This document shows, piece by piece, positions 43,120 through 52,876 of a stretch of 64,000 nt of DNA. The position numbers and the translations under genes were made by a program. The stretch's first letter is position 1. Every line of letters begins with the position of its first letter. Under the pieces are notes generated by a model, which saw only the letters and a list, made by a program, of their open reading frames with translations, made no database searches and was not told where the DNA came from. Source of the DNA: Agrobacterium tumefaciens (GTDB taxonomy: Bacteria; Pseudomonadota; Alphaproteobacteria; Rhizobiales; Rhizobiaceae); contig NZ_CP039888.1 in NCBI RefSeq assembly GCF_005221325.1, positions 806,001-870,000 on the forward strand, read 5' to 3'.

Positions 43120-43986
43120 TTAAATGCCGCGATCGAGGCCGTTGCCGCCATTGGCATCGTCATGCGCGTCTTCCTCGATGGTCAGCGTGCCGTAGCGGCG
43201 GTGCCAGAGACGCGCGCTGATGGGAATGAAGACGAGATAGGCGGCAACCGTCAGAACCAGAACTTCCCAGGTGAAGCTCATCAGCATCGCCACATAGAGC
43301 ACGACGACGAGGATCATCGGCAGCACCAGATCGCGGCGGATGCGGGTGCTGGACTTTCCTGACCAGACCGGCAGGCGGCTGATGAGAAGATAACCGATCA
43401 GGACCGTATAGGCGGCGGCGACATAAGCGAAGGGCTTGTCCGGTTCGACGCCGAGGAAGCCGAGATAAACCGGCAGAAGCACCAGCATGGCGCCCATCGG
43501 CGCCGGCACGCCCACAAAGAATTCGTTCTGCCAGGGCGCCTTTCCCGGCCGCTCTATCATGACGTTGAAGCGCGCCAGACGCAGGCCGGCGGCAATGACA
43601 TAGATGAGGGCGCCGATCCAGCCGATCGAACGCGCCTGATCAAGCAGATAGATATAAACGACGAGGGCAGGGGCGACACCGAAATTGACGATATCGGCAA
43701 GCGAATCCATCTGCTCGCCGAATTTGGAAGTCGCCTTCATCATGCGGGCAATGCGCCCGTCGATACCGTCGAGGAAGGCGGCGAGCAGCACCATGCCGAC
43801 CGCCAGCTCGAAGCGGCCTTCAATGGCAAGGCGCACGCCGCTCAGGCCCGCGCAGATGGCGAGAACGGTGATGAGATTGGGAACGACGAGGCGAAAGGGA
43901 ATTTCCCTCAGGCGCGGCCCACGGCCGCTATCGTTGCGGCCCTCATGTTTTCCGTTCTGCTGTGACTCTGCCACCGGCGTTTCCAT
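43120..43986 (-). CDS. pssA: CDP-diacylglycerol-serine O-phosphatidyltransferase
   Basis: Makes phosphatidylserine from CDP-diacylglycerol and serine at the inner membrane. It has 288 residues with several hydrophobic segments. The CDP-alcohol phosphotransferase motif is DGIDGRIARMM followed by SKFGEQMDSLAD. The start METPVAESQQ is chosen; another ATG lies 6 bp upstream. It follows psd by 23 bp in the same direction, giving a phosphatidylethanolamine operon psd-pssA. Confidence 0.94.
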   Translation of the reverse strand: METPVAESQQNGKHEGRNDSGRGPRLREIPFRLVVPNLITVLAICAGLSGVRLAIEGRFELAVGMVLLAAFLDGIDGRIARMMKATSKFGEQMDSLADIVNFGVAPALVVYIYLLDQARSIGWIGALIYVIAAGLRLARFNVMIERPGKAPWQNEFFVGVPAPMGAMLVLLPVYLGFLGVEPDKPFAYVAAAYTVLIGYLLISRLPVWSGKSSTRIRRDLVLPMILVVVLYVAMLMSFTWEVLVLTVAAYLVFIPISARLWHRRYGTLTIEEDAHDDANGGNGLDRGI

Positions 43987-44009
43987 GCGCATGCCCTTCC
44001 TGTTTGTCC

Positions 44010-44708
44010 TCAGCCGCGGCGGCTAAGGACCGGACCCTTGGCCGAGCCGAATTCGGCAAGCACGGTTTCCCCGGCAATCGCCGTCTGGCCGACCGATACA
44101 CGCGGCTCGAAACCTGCGGGAAGGAAGATATCGAGGCGCGAACCGAAACGGATAAGGCCGAAACGCTCACCGGCGTCAACAGGTTCATTCGGCTTTACCC
44201 AGCAGACGATGCGCCGCGCAACCATGCCGGCAATCTGCACCACGCCGACCTTGCCGTGCGAGGTCTCGATGACGAGGCCGTTGCGCTCATTGTCTTCGGA
44301 AGCCTTGTCGACTTCGGCATTGAGGAAGAGGCCGGGACGGTAAGCGACATTGACGATGCGGCCGCGCACGGGCGCACGGTTCACATGGCAGTTGAACACG
44401 TTCATGAACACCGAAATGCGCACCAGCGGTTCCTTACCGAGTTCCAGCTCCAGCGGCGGAACGACGCTCTGCACCGCGGAAACCTTGCCATCGGCCGGGC
44501 TGATGATGAGGTCGTCATCCTGCGGCGTGACGCGCTCCGGGTCACGGAAGAAATAGGCGCACCAGGCCGTCAGCACGAGACCGACCCAGAAGAGCGGTTC
44601 GGCGATCCAGCCGAGCACCAGCGAAGCGACGAAGAAGGCCGCCACGAAGACATAACCTTCCTTGTGGATCGGTACGATGGTGTTGCGAATGGTGTCGAAC
44701 AGATTCAT
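44010..44708 (-). CDS. psd: Phosphatidylserine decarboxylase proenzyme
   Basis: Decarboxylates phosphatidylserine to phosphatidylethanolamine. It has 232 residues, the short form common in alphaproteobacteria. N-terminal hydrophobic segments ([17 protein letters not shown]) anchor it to the membrane. The self-cleavage site is Gly-Ser in [13 protein letters not shown], where the Ser becomes the pyruvoyl cofactor. pssA follows directly. Confidence 0.94.
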   Translation of the reverse strand: MNLFDTIRNTIVPIHKEGYVFVAAFFVASLVLGWIAEPLFWVGLVLTAWCAYFFRDPERVTPQDDDLIISPADGKVSAVQSVVPPLELELGKEPLVRISVFMNVFNCHVNRAPVRGRIVNVAYRPGLFLNAEVDKASEDNERNGLVIETSHGKVGVVQIAGMVARRIVCWVKPNEPVDAGERFGLIRFGSRLDIFLPAGFEPRVSVGQTAIAGETVLAEFGSAKGPVLSRRG

Positions 44709-44883
44709 AGGGTTCCTTGCTCCGGTTTTTGTCTGCGCCTCTATATGTGGTCTTCATACGACGCGATCCATACGGGCATGCGACAAACTTCGCCTTGCTG
44801 GTTACAGCCAAACGTCCCGCCCGGCAATGGCCCGGCGGGTCTCCCACCTCGGTTCCCCCGGAGTTTGTGCCCAGTTTATGCCG

Positions 44884-46770
44884 TCAATGCGCCGGTTCGC
44901 CGCGGTCCACCACGCCGAGATCGTCGCTTTCGCGAACATGACGCAGCATCTCTTCCGCCCGGATCGCCTCGCGCTGGCGGCTCCACATCGAGGCATAGAG
45001 GCCGTTCTGCGCCATCAGCGAGGCGTGCGTTCCCCGTTCTGCGATCAGCCCTTCCTTCAAAACGATGATCTCATCCGCCCCGATGACGGTGGAGAGGCGG
45101 TGGGCGATGACCAGCGTCGTGCGGTTTTTCGAGACGATGTCGAGCGCGCTCTGGATTTCCTGTTCCGTATGCGTATCGAGCGCCGAGGTCGCCTCGTCGA
45201 GGATCAGGATCGGCGGCGCCTTGAGGATGGTCCGGGCAATCGCCACACGCTGCTTTTCGCCGCCGGACAGTTTCAAACCGCGTTCGCCGACCATGGTGGC
45301 GTAACCGTCCGGCAGCTTGCCGATGAAGGCGCTGATCTGCGCCGCATCCGCCGCTGCCTTCAGCTCCTCGTCGGTGGCGGAGGGACGGCCGTAACGGATG
45401 TTGTAGGCGAGGGTGTCGTTGAACAGCACCGTATCCTGCGGCACCATGCCGATCATCGAGCGCAGGCTCTTTTGCGTCACGTCGCGAATATCCTGCCCGT
45501 CGATGGTAACTGCACCCTCCTGAATATCGTAGAAACGATAAAGCAGTCGCGAGATCGTCGATTTCCCTGCACCCGAGGGACCGACGATCGCCACCGTCTT
45601 GCCCGCAGGCACATCGAAGGAAACGCCCTTGAGGATCGGTCTTTCAGGATCGTAGGCAAAATGCACGTCGCGGAAGGAGATGGCGCCGGGGCCGGCCGTG
45701 AGCGGCTTCGCATCAGGCCTGTCGGTGACTTCGGCCTCCACTTCGAGAAGATCGAACATCTGTTCGATATCGGTCAGGCCCTGGCGGATTTCGCGATAAA
45801 CGAAGCCGATGAAGTTGAGCGGCACGGAAAGCTGCAGCAGCAGCGCATTCACGAACACGAAATCGCCGATGGTCTGTTCGCCGCGCTGCACGGCAAGCGC
45901 CGACATCACCATCATGACCGTGGAGCCGATGCCGAAAATCACGCCCTGACCAAAGTTCAGCCAGCCGAGCGAGGTCCAGATGGAGATCGCCGATTTTTCG
46001 TAACGTTCCATGGCGATGTCGAAACGCCGCGCCTCCATGTCTTCGTTGCCGAAATATTTGACGGTCTCGAAATTCAGAAGCGAGTCGATCGCCTTGGTAT
46101 TGGCGTCGGTATCGCTGTCATTCATGGCGCGGCGGATGCCGATACGCCAGTTGCTGGCCCTGACGGTGAACCAGATATAGGCCCAGACGGTGATGACGGT
46201 GACGAGCACGTAGGAAAAACCATAGGATGCCCAGAAGATGATGGCCGTCAGCAGGAATTCTATGAAGGTTGGTGCGGTGTTGAGAATGGTGAAACGGACA
46301 ATCGTTTCGATGCCCTTCGTACCGCGCTCGATCACCCGCGAAAGCCCGCCGGTCTTGCGCTCCAGATGGAAACGCAGCGAAAGCCGGTGCATGTGCACGA
46401 AGGTGCGATAGGCGAGCTGGCGCACCGCATGCTGGCCGACACTGGCAAAGAGGGAATCGCGCAGCTGGTTGAGCCCGACCTGGATCAGCCGCGTCAGATT
46501 ATAAGCGATGACCAGCGCCACCGCGCCGAGCAGGAAGGCCGGAACCAGACCCGCCATATCGAGCTTGCCGTTCAGCGCATCTGTCGCCCATTTGAAGAAA
46601 TAGGGAACCGCGATCAGCACCAGCTTGGCGACGATGAGGAACACGGTTGCCCAGATCACCCGCATCTTCAGGTCCCATCGGCCCTCCGGCCACATATAGG
46701 GCCAGAGATTGACAAGGGTCTGGGTCGGATTGCTGGAATCCGCCGAAATGGTTTTTTTCTTCGTGGCCAT
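44884..46770 (-). CDS. Atm1-type ABC exporter
   Basis: Homodimeric ABC exporter of about 628 residues with six membrane segments fused to an ATPase. Walker A GPSGAGKSTISRLL, signature LSGGEKQRVAIAR, Walker B ILILDEATSALD and switch His in VIAHRLST are present. The membrane part (FHLERKTGGLSRVIERGTKGIE, NYFGNE-like VKYFGNEDMEARR) is that of the Atm1/HMT1 group, which exports glutathione-linked compounds related to iron-sulfur maturation or metal detoxification. Of two adjacent ATGs the second is better spaced from ggagag. Confidence 0.93.
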   Translation of the reverse strand: MATKKKTISADSSNPTQTLVNLWPYMWPEGRWDLKMRVIWATVFLIVAKLVLIAVPYFFKWATDALNGKLDMAGLVPAFLLGAVALVIAYNLTRLIQVGLNQLRDSLFASVGQHAVRQLAYRTFVHMHRLSLRFHLERKTGGLSRVIERGTKGIETIVRFTILNTAPTFIEFLLTAIIFWASYGFSYVLVTVITVWAYIWFTVRASNWRIGIRRAMNDSDTDANTKAIDSLLNFETVKYFGNEDMEARRFDIAMERYEKSAISIWTSLGWLNFGQGVIFGIGSTVMMVMSALAVQRGEQTIGDFVFVNALLLQLSVPLNFIGFVYREIRQGLTDIEQMFDLLEVEAEVTDRPDAKPLTAGPGAISFRDVHFAYDPERPILKGVSFDVPAGKTVAIVGPSGAGKSTISRLLYRFYDIQEGAVTIDGQDIRDVTQKSLRSMIGMVPQDTVLFNDTLAYNIRYGRPSATDEELKAAADAAQISAFIGKLPDGYATMVGERGLKLSGGEKQRVAIARTILKAPPILILDEATSALDTHTEQEIQSALDIVSKNRTTLVIAHRLSTVIGADEIIVLKEGLIAERGTHASLMAQNGLYASMWSRQREAIRAEEMLRHVRESDDLGVVDRGEPAH

Positions 46771-46881
46771 CATTCTCTCCGGTCACTGCCGGAAGCCGAC
46801 AGCAGGACGGCGGCTTTGGTCAAGCCGCCGCGCGTGTCACAGATAGGGTCGCGGCGGGCTCACCGCAACGTCTTCACATCG

Positions 46882-48888
46882 TCAGGAGCCGCTCTTCAGC
46901 CGCTTGCGGTGGAGTTCCTCCGCATTGGGCAGCGCCTCTTTCGGCACGCCGAAAATCTGGCCGGGCTCGATCAGATCAGGGTTTTTGATCTGGTCTTCAT
47001 TGGCGAGGTAGATCGTGGTGTAACGCACACCCTGTCCGTACACGCGACGGGAAATCTGCCACAGCGTGTCGCCGCGGCGGATGATGACGCTGTTCTGGCT
47101 TTCGGCAAGCGGCGCCTGCTCGAAGGTCTGCGGGCCGGCAGGTGCCTGCGGCGCGGGGGCAGGCGGAGCGATGATGTGCAGTTCGGCGAGGCGGCTAGCC
47201 AGCGAGGCGATGCCCTTGCCGATGGCTGCCACATCGTTCGGCCAGGCTTCGACCGTTGCAAGCAGCTGGCGCGCCTTGCCCGTGATATCGCCGGCAAAAG
47301 CGGTGAAGGCAGGCTCGGTGGCAGCGGCGGTGCGGAACTCGGAGAGTGATTTAAGCGCGATCACCACCGCCGAGCGGCCGGCAATGGCCTGATCGAGCGC
47401 CGGCGTTGCTTGGTCCTTGTAGAGATTGGACAGGATGCCGAATGCCTTGGCGACATCGGTGCGCAGCTTTTCAAACGCGGCGCGGTCGCTTGCCGTGCTC
47501 TGGTTTTCAGCCGGTGCCGCGGTCGTGTTGGCGGAAGATGAGGCCGATGGGGCCTGCATGGCGACGGTTGCCTGATCGGTCTGCGGCCGCTCGAAGGGAA
47601 CGCGCACGCGCACCTTCGCCGTGCCGTCGGCATTCAGTTCCTCGACGGTGATGATATGGCTACCGACGGCCAGATCGACATCGCCTTCGATGACGAAATG
47701 ACCGGAGGCCTCAGTCGTGCTCTTGCCGATTTCCTTGTCATCGACAAGCGCGCGAACGGTCGAACCGGCGGGCGCGGAACCCGCGACGAAGATCTTCGAT
47801 CCCTCGAATTCGACGGCGGTGACCTGAACGCTCGACGTGAGCGGGGCAGCGGCGGGGGCGGCCGTGGCGGAGGAGGGTGCGGGCGCATTGTTGGCGGTGG
47901 TTTCGGCGGTTGCCGCAGACGGTTGCGACGGCGTGGCCTGCTGCGGCTGGAGCGCCGGAGGTGCGGCCTCCGGCATGGCCAGCACGCGGCTTGCCTTGCC
48001 GGGTTTGGAAACCATGGCCAGAAGCTCGCCCGACTTGCTCTGCGGCACGGAAACGGTTGCCACTTCCTCGGACTGCGTCACCTTGCCGTTGGCATCGGTT
48101 GAACGCAGCACCAGCTCATGATCGCCGGGCGGCAGGGGATTGTCGAAAACGGCGGCGAAATCGCCCGTGCCGTCGATGGTCGTCTGGGCGATCACCTTGC
48201 CGTTGCTCAGAATTTCAAGCTTTGCGCCGGGCTGCGCCTTGCCGGCGATCACGGCCGAACCATCGGGCTCGACACGCAGCACGTCGAAAGTCGGTGTGCC
48301 GGAAGCGACCTGAGCGGCGTCGGCGGGAGTGGCGGCCGGTTTTGCGGCTTCGGGCGCGCCATCGTCGGTGCCTGCGAAAACGCCGGCCAGACGGCGGACC
48401 TGTTCTGCTGCAGCCGCAGCATTGTCAGGCAAGCCACGCAGGAAGGCCGTAGCGCGTTCGGCCGCAGAACGCGCCGTGGTGATGAGCCGCGACGTGGTTT
48501 CGTCCAGCGACTCTGGAATGTCGATATTGGTCAGTTCCTTCAGCGAAGCTTCGACCTTCTTGCGGGCGGCTGCGAAATCGGCGTCGGAGGGAACCTTGTT
48601 ATCGGCGAAAAGCGAGGCCATGTCCTTGATCGACTGGGTTGCGGAAGCCGCCCGACGCCCGACCTTGTCGGCAATATTGGCCGTCTCCTCGGCCGCGTCG
48701 GAGAGGATATCGCCCGCCTTGTCGGCTCCCATTTCAACGCTGTTCTTCACGGCGTTGCCCGCCTCGTTGATGGCGTCGCCGATCGGTTTGCCGTCATTGG
48801 AAATCCTCGGCAGGACGAAAAAGATCATGAGCAGGGACGCAATGCCCAGCACGATCAGCGCCAGCAAACCGGCCTTATTGTTTTTCAT
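46882..48888 (-). CDS. LysM-domain envelope protein with Ig-like domains
   Basis: A 668-residue protein anchored or exported by an N-terminal hydrophobic segment (AGLLALIVLGIASLLMIFFVL). A helical Ala-rich region follows, then two bacterial Ig-like modules (about residues 200-280 and 350-430; FDVLRVEPDGSAVIAGKAQPGAKL and VTAVEFEGSKIFVAGSAPAGST), an Ala/Ser/Pro-rich linker, a helical region, and a C-terminal LysM domain (VIIRRGDTLWQISRRVYGQG to LIEPGQIFGVP) that should bind peptidoglycan. Probably periplasmic; exact role unknown. Confidence 0.87.
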   Translation of the reverse strand: MKNNKAGLLALIVLGIASLLMIFFVLPRISNDGKPIGDAINEAGNAVKNSVEMGADKAGDILSDAAEETANIADKVGRRAASATQSIKDMASLFADNKVPSDADFAAARKKVEASLKELTNIDIPESLDETTSRLITTARSAAERATAFLRGLPDNAAAAAEQVRRLAGVFAGTDDGAPEAAKPAATPADAAQVASGTPTFDVLRVEPDGSAVIAGKAQPGAKLEILSNGKVIAQTTIDGTGDFAAVFDNPLPPGDHELVLRSTDANGKVTQSEEVATVSVPQSKSGELLAMVSKPGKASRVLAMPEAAPPALQPQQATPSQPSAATAETTANNAPAPSSATAAPAAAPLTSSVQVTAVEFEGSKIFVAGSAPAGSTVRALVDDKEIGKSTTEASGHFVIEGDVDLAVGSHIITVEELNADGTAKVRVRVPFERPQTDQATVAMQAPSASSSANTTAAPAENQSTASDRAAFEKLRTDVAKAFGILSNLYKDQATPALDQAIAGRSAVVIALKSLSEFRTAAATEPAFTAFAGDITGKARQLLATVEAWPNDVAAIGKGIASLASRLAELHIIAPPAPAPQAPAGPQTFEQAPLAESQNSVIIRRGDTLWQISRRVYGQGVRYTTIYLANEDQIKNPDLIEPGQIFGVPKEALPNAEELHRKRLKSGS

Positions 48889-49044
48889 CCTGGGTGCTCC
48901 GGGTATTTCAAGCTTTTCACACGAGTTGAGATTGCTAGCGTCTTACCTTGCCCCAGACAAGCGGCCAGTGGCCAAAAGGCCATATTTGCAAGGGATTTCC
49001 CAAATTTTCTTGACGTGCCGCATCGCACATAGTTCCTTCCCTCC

Positions 49045-49665
49045 ATGACGGACAAAAATACAGCGATTCGATCCATCTGCGTTTATTGCGGCTCCCAGCC
49101 CGGACGTGACCCGGCTCATATGGAAGCAGGCCGCGCGCTTGGGAAATCCATTGCCGAAAACGGCATTCGCCTCGTTTACGGCGGCGGCACCAAGGGCATC
49201 ATGGGCGCGGTTGCCAGTGGCGTTCTTTCCAATGGCGGCGAAGTGACCGGCATCATACCGGAATTTCTGGTCGATATGGAGGCAACACGCCATTCTCTCG
49301 GACAATTGAACGAGCTCGTCATCACCAAGGACATGCATGAGCGCAAACATATGATGTTCGAGCGCTCGGATGCCTTCGTGACCCTGCCCGGCGGCGTCGG
49401 CACTCTGGAAGAGATCGTCGAGATCATGACCTGGGCGCAGCTCGGCCGTCACGCCAAGCCGATGGTCTTCGCCAATATCAACGGCTTCTGGAACCCCATG
49501 CTTGAGCTAGTGCAGCACATGCGCGATCAGGGCTTCATCCACCGCGCCCATCTTCTGAACCCGCTCATCGTCGACGAGGTGAAGGACATCGTGCCCGCCA
49601 TCATCGACCGGGCGCTGGCGCAGCAGAACCCGGAAGGCGATCCCTCGGTGATTTCCCGCCTCTGA
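49045..49665 (+). CDS. LOG-family protein (cytokinin riboside monophosphate phosphoribohydrolase-like)
   Basis: A 206-residue TIGR00730/LOG protein. The family signature PGGVGTLEE (115-123) and the upstream RKHMMFERSDAF are intact, together with VYCGSQPGRDP and LVYGGGTKGIMGAVA. Such enzymes release free cytokinin bases or cleave AMP-type nucleotides. In a plant-associated bacterium either a hormone-related or a housekeeping nucleotide role is possible; the sequence does not decide. Confidence 0.92.
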   Translation: MTDKNTAIRSICVYCGSQPGRDPAHMEAGRALGKSIAENGIRLVYGGGTKGIMGAVASGVLSNGGEVTGIIPEFLVDMEATRHSLGQLNELVITKDMHERKHMMFERSDAFVTLPGGVGTLEEIVEIMTWAQLGRHAKPMVFANINGFWNPMLELVQHMRDQGFIHRAHLLNPLIVDEVKDIVPAIIDRALAQQNPEGDPSVISRL

Positions 49666-49907
49666 AGCGCGTCCCGTCTAATGGTATTCAAGCGACGCAC
49701 TTTAGGCAGACATGCGATAGGCGCGTCGATCGTTAACGGCCGCCCGGCGGCTCGTTACAATTTTAAATGTATATTAATACAGATTTAACAGCGGCGTCGC
49801 TCCACCCGCTCTTTTCATGGTCCCGCGACTGATCCTGTGCCAGCCTCATCAAAGGCGTTGGCGTGGCGGGTTTCTGTTCTGCCGCCATGAAGTGGGTGGC
49901 ATCAGAC

Positions 49908-51668
49908 ATGATTGCTTTTGTGATGCGGCTCAGGAGCCGGGCGCATTTTATTATTCAGAGACATCCCGGCAAGACTGGCGATGCCATCCTCGGTTCCGCC
50001 GCCCGCCGCCGGGTCGATGCGCGGGTGAGGCTCGGTATCGTGATCGCCTTCTTCGCCGCCATCTATGTCGTCGTCGCTGCACGCCTCGTGCAATATGGCA
50101 TTGCCGAACCGGTGGCGACCGCCTGGATCAATACCGGTGCCAATGCGGTGGCCTCCCGGCCTGATATCATCGACCGCAACGGCATGCTTCTGGCGACCGA
50201 TCTCAACATGGTGTCGCTTTATGCCGATCCGCGCCGGGTGGTCGATCCCGATGAGGTCGTGGAGAAGCTCGCGACCGTCATCCCCAATCTCGACTGGCGC
50301 GAAACGCATCGGCGTCTGCGCTCGGATACCGGCTTCCAGTGGCTGCGGCGCCAGCTGACGCCGCGGCAACAGGCGGACATTCTCAATCTCGGCATACCCG
50401 GCATCGGTTTCCGGCCGGAAAAACGGCGGTTCTATCCCGGCGGACCGACCGCTTCGCATATTATTGGCCACGTCAATGTCGACAATCAGGGGCTTGCCGG
50501 CATGGAGCGATATCTCGACCAGCAGGGGCTGGCCGATCTGCGCGCCGTCGGCCTTGCCAGTGGCGCACCGCTGGAGCCCGTGAAGCTTTCCATCGATATG
50601 CGCGTGCAGAACATCGTCCGCGAGGTCGTCGTGAAGGCGAAGAGCGCCTATGAGGCGGAAGCCGCGGGCTCGGTCATCCTCGATGTGGAGACCGGCGAGG
50701 TGCTGGCCATGGCCTCGGTGCCGGACTACGACCCCAACGAACCGTCCCGCACCCTTGCCGATGGCAGCATCGACAGGGACTACGAAAAGGGCTGGTTCAA
50801 CCGCATGAGCAACGCCACCTTCGAAATGGGGTCCACATTCAAGAGCTTCACGCTGGCCATGGGGCTGGATGCCGGGGCGATCACCCTCAATTCGGTGGTG
50901 GATGCCTCGCGGCCGATCCGCATGGGCGGCTTCACCATCAAGGATTTCAAGGGCCGGAACCGTCCGCTGTCGATCCCGGAAGTGTTTCAATACTCATCGA
51001 ATATCGGCACGGCGGCGGTGGCCGACAAGGTTGGTGTCGAAGGCCACCAGCAGTTCCTGACGAAACTCGGGCTGCTAACGAAAATGGATACGGAAATGCC
51101 CGGTGTCGCCACGCCGACCCAGCCGAGGGTGTGGAAGAAGATCAATTCCGTCACCATCTCCTTCGGCCATGGTGTTGCGACTACGCCGCTGCAGACGGCA
51201 GTGGCGGCCGCAGCCCTCATCAATGGCGGCAACCTGATGTCGCCGACTTTCCTGCCGCGCTCGAAAGAGGATGCGGCCTTGCTTTCACGCAGCGTCGTCA
51301 CTCAGAAGACGAGTGCGGATATGCGTTACCTGTTCAACTGGAACGGCATCAAGGGTTCCGGCCGTGGCGCACAGGTGGAGGGATTTCATGTCGGCGGCAA
51401 GACCGGAACGGCCGACAAGGTGATCAATGGCCGTTATGCCAAGAACATCAATTTCAACGCCTTCGTTGCCGGTTTTCCCATGCACAAGCCGAAATATGTC
51501 GTGCTGACGATGATCGACGCCCCGAGGACCGGCGTGAATGGCGGGCGTACCGCGGCCTCCACCGCAGCCCCGATGACGCGTGAGATCATCGCCCGGACGG
51601 CTGGGCTTCTCGGGGTCAAGCCGCGTTTCGGCTATGATGCAACGCCGCTATTGCTGGTCGATTATTGA
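49908..51668 (+). CDS. Class B penicillin-binding protein (FtsI/PBP3-like transpeptidase)
   Basis: Membrane-anchored peptidoglycan transpeptidase of 586 residues. A single hydrophobic anchor (LGIVIAFFAAIYVVVAARL) is followed by a dimerisation domain (SRPDIIDRNGMLLATD) and a transpeptidase domain with SxxK at Ser309-Lys312 (GSTFKSF), SxN at Ser363-Asn365 (YSSNIG) and KTG at Lys498 (GGKTGTADK). The start at 49908 is chosen; in-frame starts at 49887 and 49863 are possible. No division genes (mraZ, mraW, ftsL, mur) are next to it, so it is outside the dcw cluster. Confidence 0.9.
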   Translation: MIAFVMRLRSRAHFIIQRHPGKTGDAILGSAARRRVDARVRLGIVIAFFAAIYVVVAARLVQYGIAEPVATAWINTGANAVASRPDIIDRNGMLLATDLNMVSLYADPRRVVDPDEVVEKLATVIPNLDWRETHRRLRSDTGFQWLRRQLTPRQQADILNLGIPGIGFRPEKRRFYPGGPTASHIIGHVNVDNQGLAGMERYLDQQGLADLRAVGLASGAPLEPVKLSIDMRVQNIVREVVVKAKSAYEAEAAGSVILDVETGEVLAMASVPDYDPNEPSRTLADGSIDRDYEKGWFNRMSNATFEMGSTFKSFTLAMGLDAGAITLNSVVDASRPIRMGGFTIKDFKGRNRPLSIPEVFQYSSNIGTAAVADKVGVEGHQQFLTKLGLLTKMDTEMPGVATPTQPRVWKKINSVTISFGHGVATTPLQTAVAAAALINGGNLMSPTFLPRSKEDAALLSRSVVTQKTSADMRYLFNWNGIKGSGRGAQVEGFHVGGKTGTADKVINGRYAKNINFNAFVAGFPMHKPKYVVLTMIDAPRTGVNGGRTAASTAAPMTREIIARTAGLLGVKPRFGYDATPLLLVDY

Positions 51669-51740
51669 GCCTTGCCTTTCCTCATTCCCGTGACGTCCTC
51701 GGGCTTGTTCCGGGGACAGGAATGAGGGAAGGAGCCAGGA

Positions 51741-52649
51741 TTACCGCTTGAGCCGCAACAGGCTTGAGCCGGTATAGATCGCCAGCGCTACCCAGATCAT
51801 CGCGAAGGCTGCCATCCGCACCATGTCGAAGGGTTCCTTGAAGATGAAGATGGCGATGAGGAAGATCATCGTCGGTGCGATATATTGCATGATGCCGATG
51901 GTCGACAGCCGCAGCAGTTTGGCGCCATTGCCATAGAGAATGAGGGGAACGGCGGTAATGACGCCGCTTGCCGCCAGAAGCCATGTGTCAGTGGAATTGC
52001 CGCCCATGAAATGCGCCTGTCCACTGAAGGCGAGCCAGATCATGACCAGCACGGCGGGGATGGATAGCAGCATGACTTCCAGCAGGAAGCCCTGTGTTGC
52101 GCCGATCGGCAAGGTCTTGCGGAAGAAGGCGTAAAAACCCCAGGACACGGTGAGCGCGATGGATACCCACGGAAGGCTTCCCGCATGCCAGGTGAGGATG
52201 GCGACTGCCAGCCCCACGAGGCAGATGGCGGCGATCTGCGCCGGATAGAGTTTTTCCTTCAGGAGAACGGCGCCGAGGAAGATGCTGAACAGCGGATTGA
52301 TAAAATAGCCGAGCGCGGCATCGAGTGCGCGGCCCGCGCCGATCGCCCAGATATAGATGCCCCAGTTGATGCTGATAAGGGCGGCCGTGAGGCTTGCCAT
52401 TGCGAGCATTTTAGGGGTTTTCAGCGCAGTGCGGATTTCCGCCGTGCGACCGAGAGCGATGAGGACGGCGGCGCCAATCGGCACCGACCAGATGACGCGG
52501 TGCACGATGACCTCTATCGGCGAAATATGTGCAACGGCCTTCATGTAGATGGGAAGAAAACCCCACAGCAGATATGCGGAGAGCGCGAAAGCAAAACCGC
52601 GCGCGCTATCGCCGCCCTCTTGGGCCGGGAGCGTTTTGTCGAGTGCCAT
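51741..52649 (-). CDS. rarD: RarD/EamA-family transporter
   Basis: Inner-membrane protein of 302 residues with about ten hydrophobic segments in two EamA repeats. Conserved parts include LSAYLLWGFLPIYMKAVAHI, INWGIYIWAIGAGRALDAALGYFINPL and LQYIAPTM-like MQYIAPTMIFL, typical of RarD (chloramphenicol-sensitive-protein) members. The start MALDKTLPAQ gives the family length; an in-frame extension to 52823 is unlikely. The substrate is unknown. Confidence 0.9.
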   Translation of the reverse strand: MALDKTLPAQEGGDSARGFAFALSAYLLWGFLPIYMKAVAHISPIEVIVHRVIWSVPIGAAVLIALGRTAEIRTALKTPKMLAMASLTAALISINWGIYIWAIGAGRALDAALGYFINPLFSIFLGAVLLKEKLYPAQIAAICLVGLAVAILTWHAGSLPWVSIALTVSWGFYAFFRKTLPIGATQGFLLEVMLLSIPAVLVMIWLAFSGQAHFMGGNSTDTWLLAASGVITAVPLILYGNGAKLLRLSTIGIMQYIAPTMIFLIAIFIFKEPFDMVRMAAFAMIWVALAIYTGSSLLRLKR

Positions 52650-52876
52650 GGGGAGTACCGCCAATTGTTCGGATGGCATTTTATACCGGATCGGTTTGGC
52701 GGCGGCCAATTCATTTCCGTGAAGGGTCCATGAGAAAAACTGCATGAATAAAAGGCGCCGTGCCCTTGAAATGAGTTCACGTCGCAACGAGCCAGCTGAT
52801 CTCGGCAGGAAATCCTGCGCCAAATCCCATGTGAATCAATGTCTCATCAGGCGGCTTCAAGCATCTGAAAGGACTC

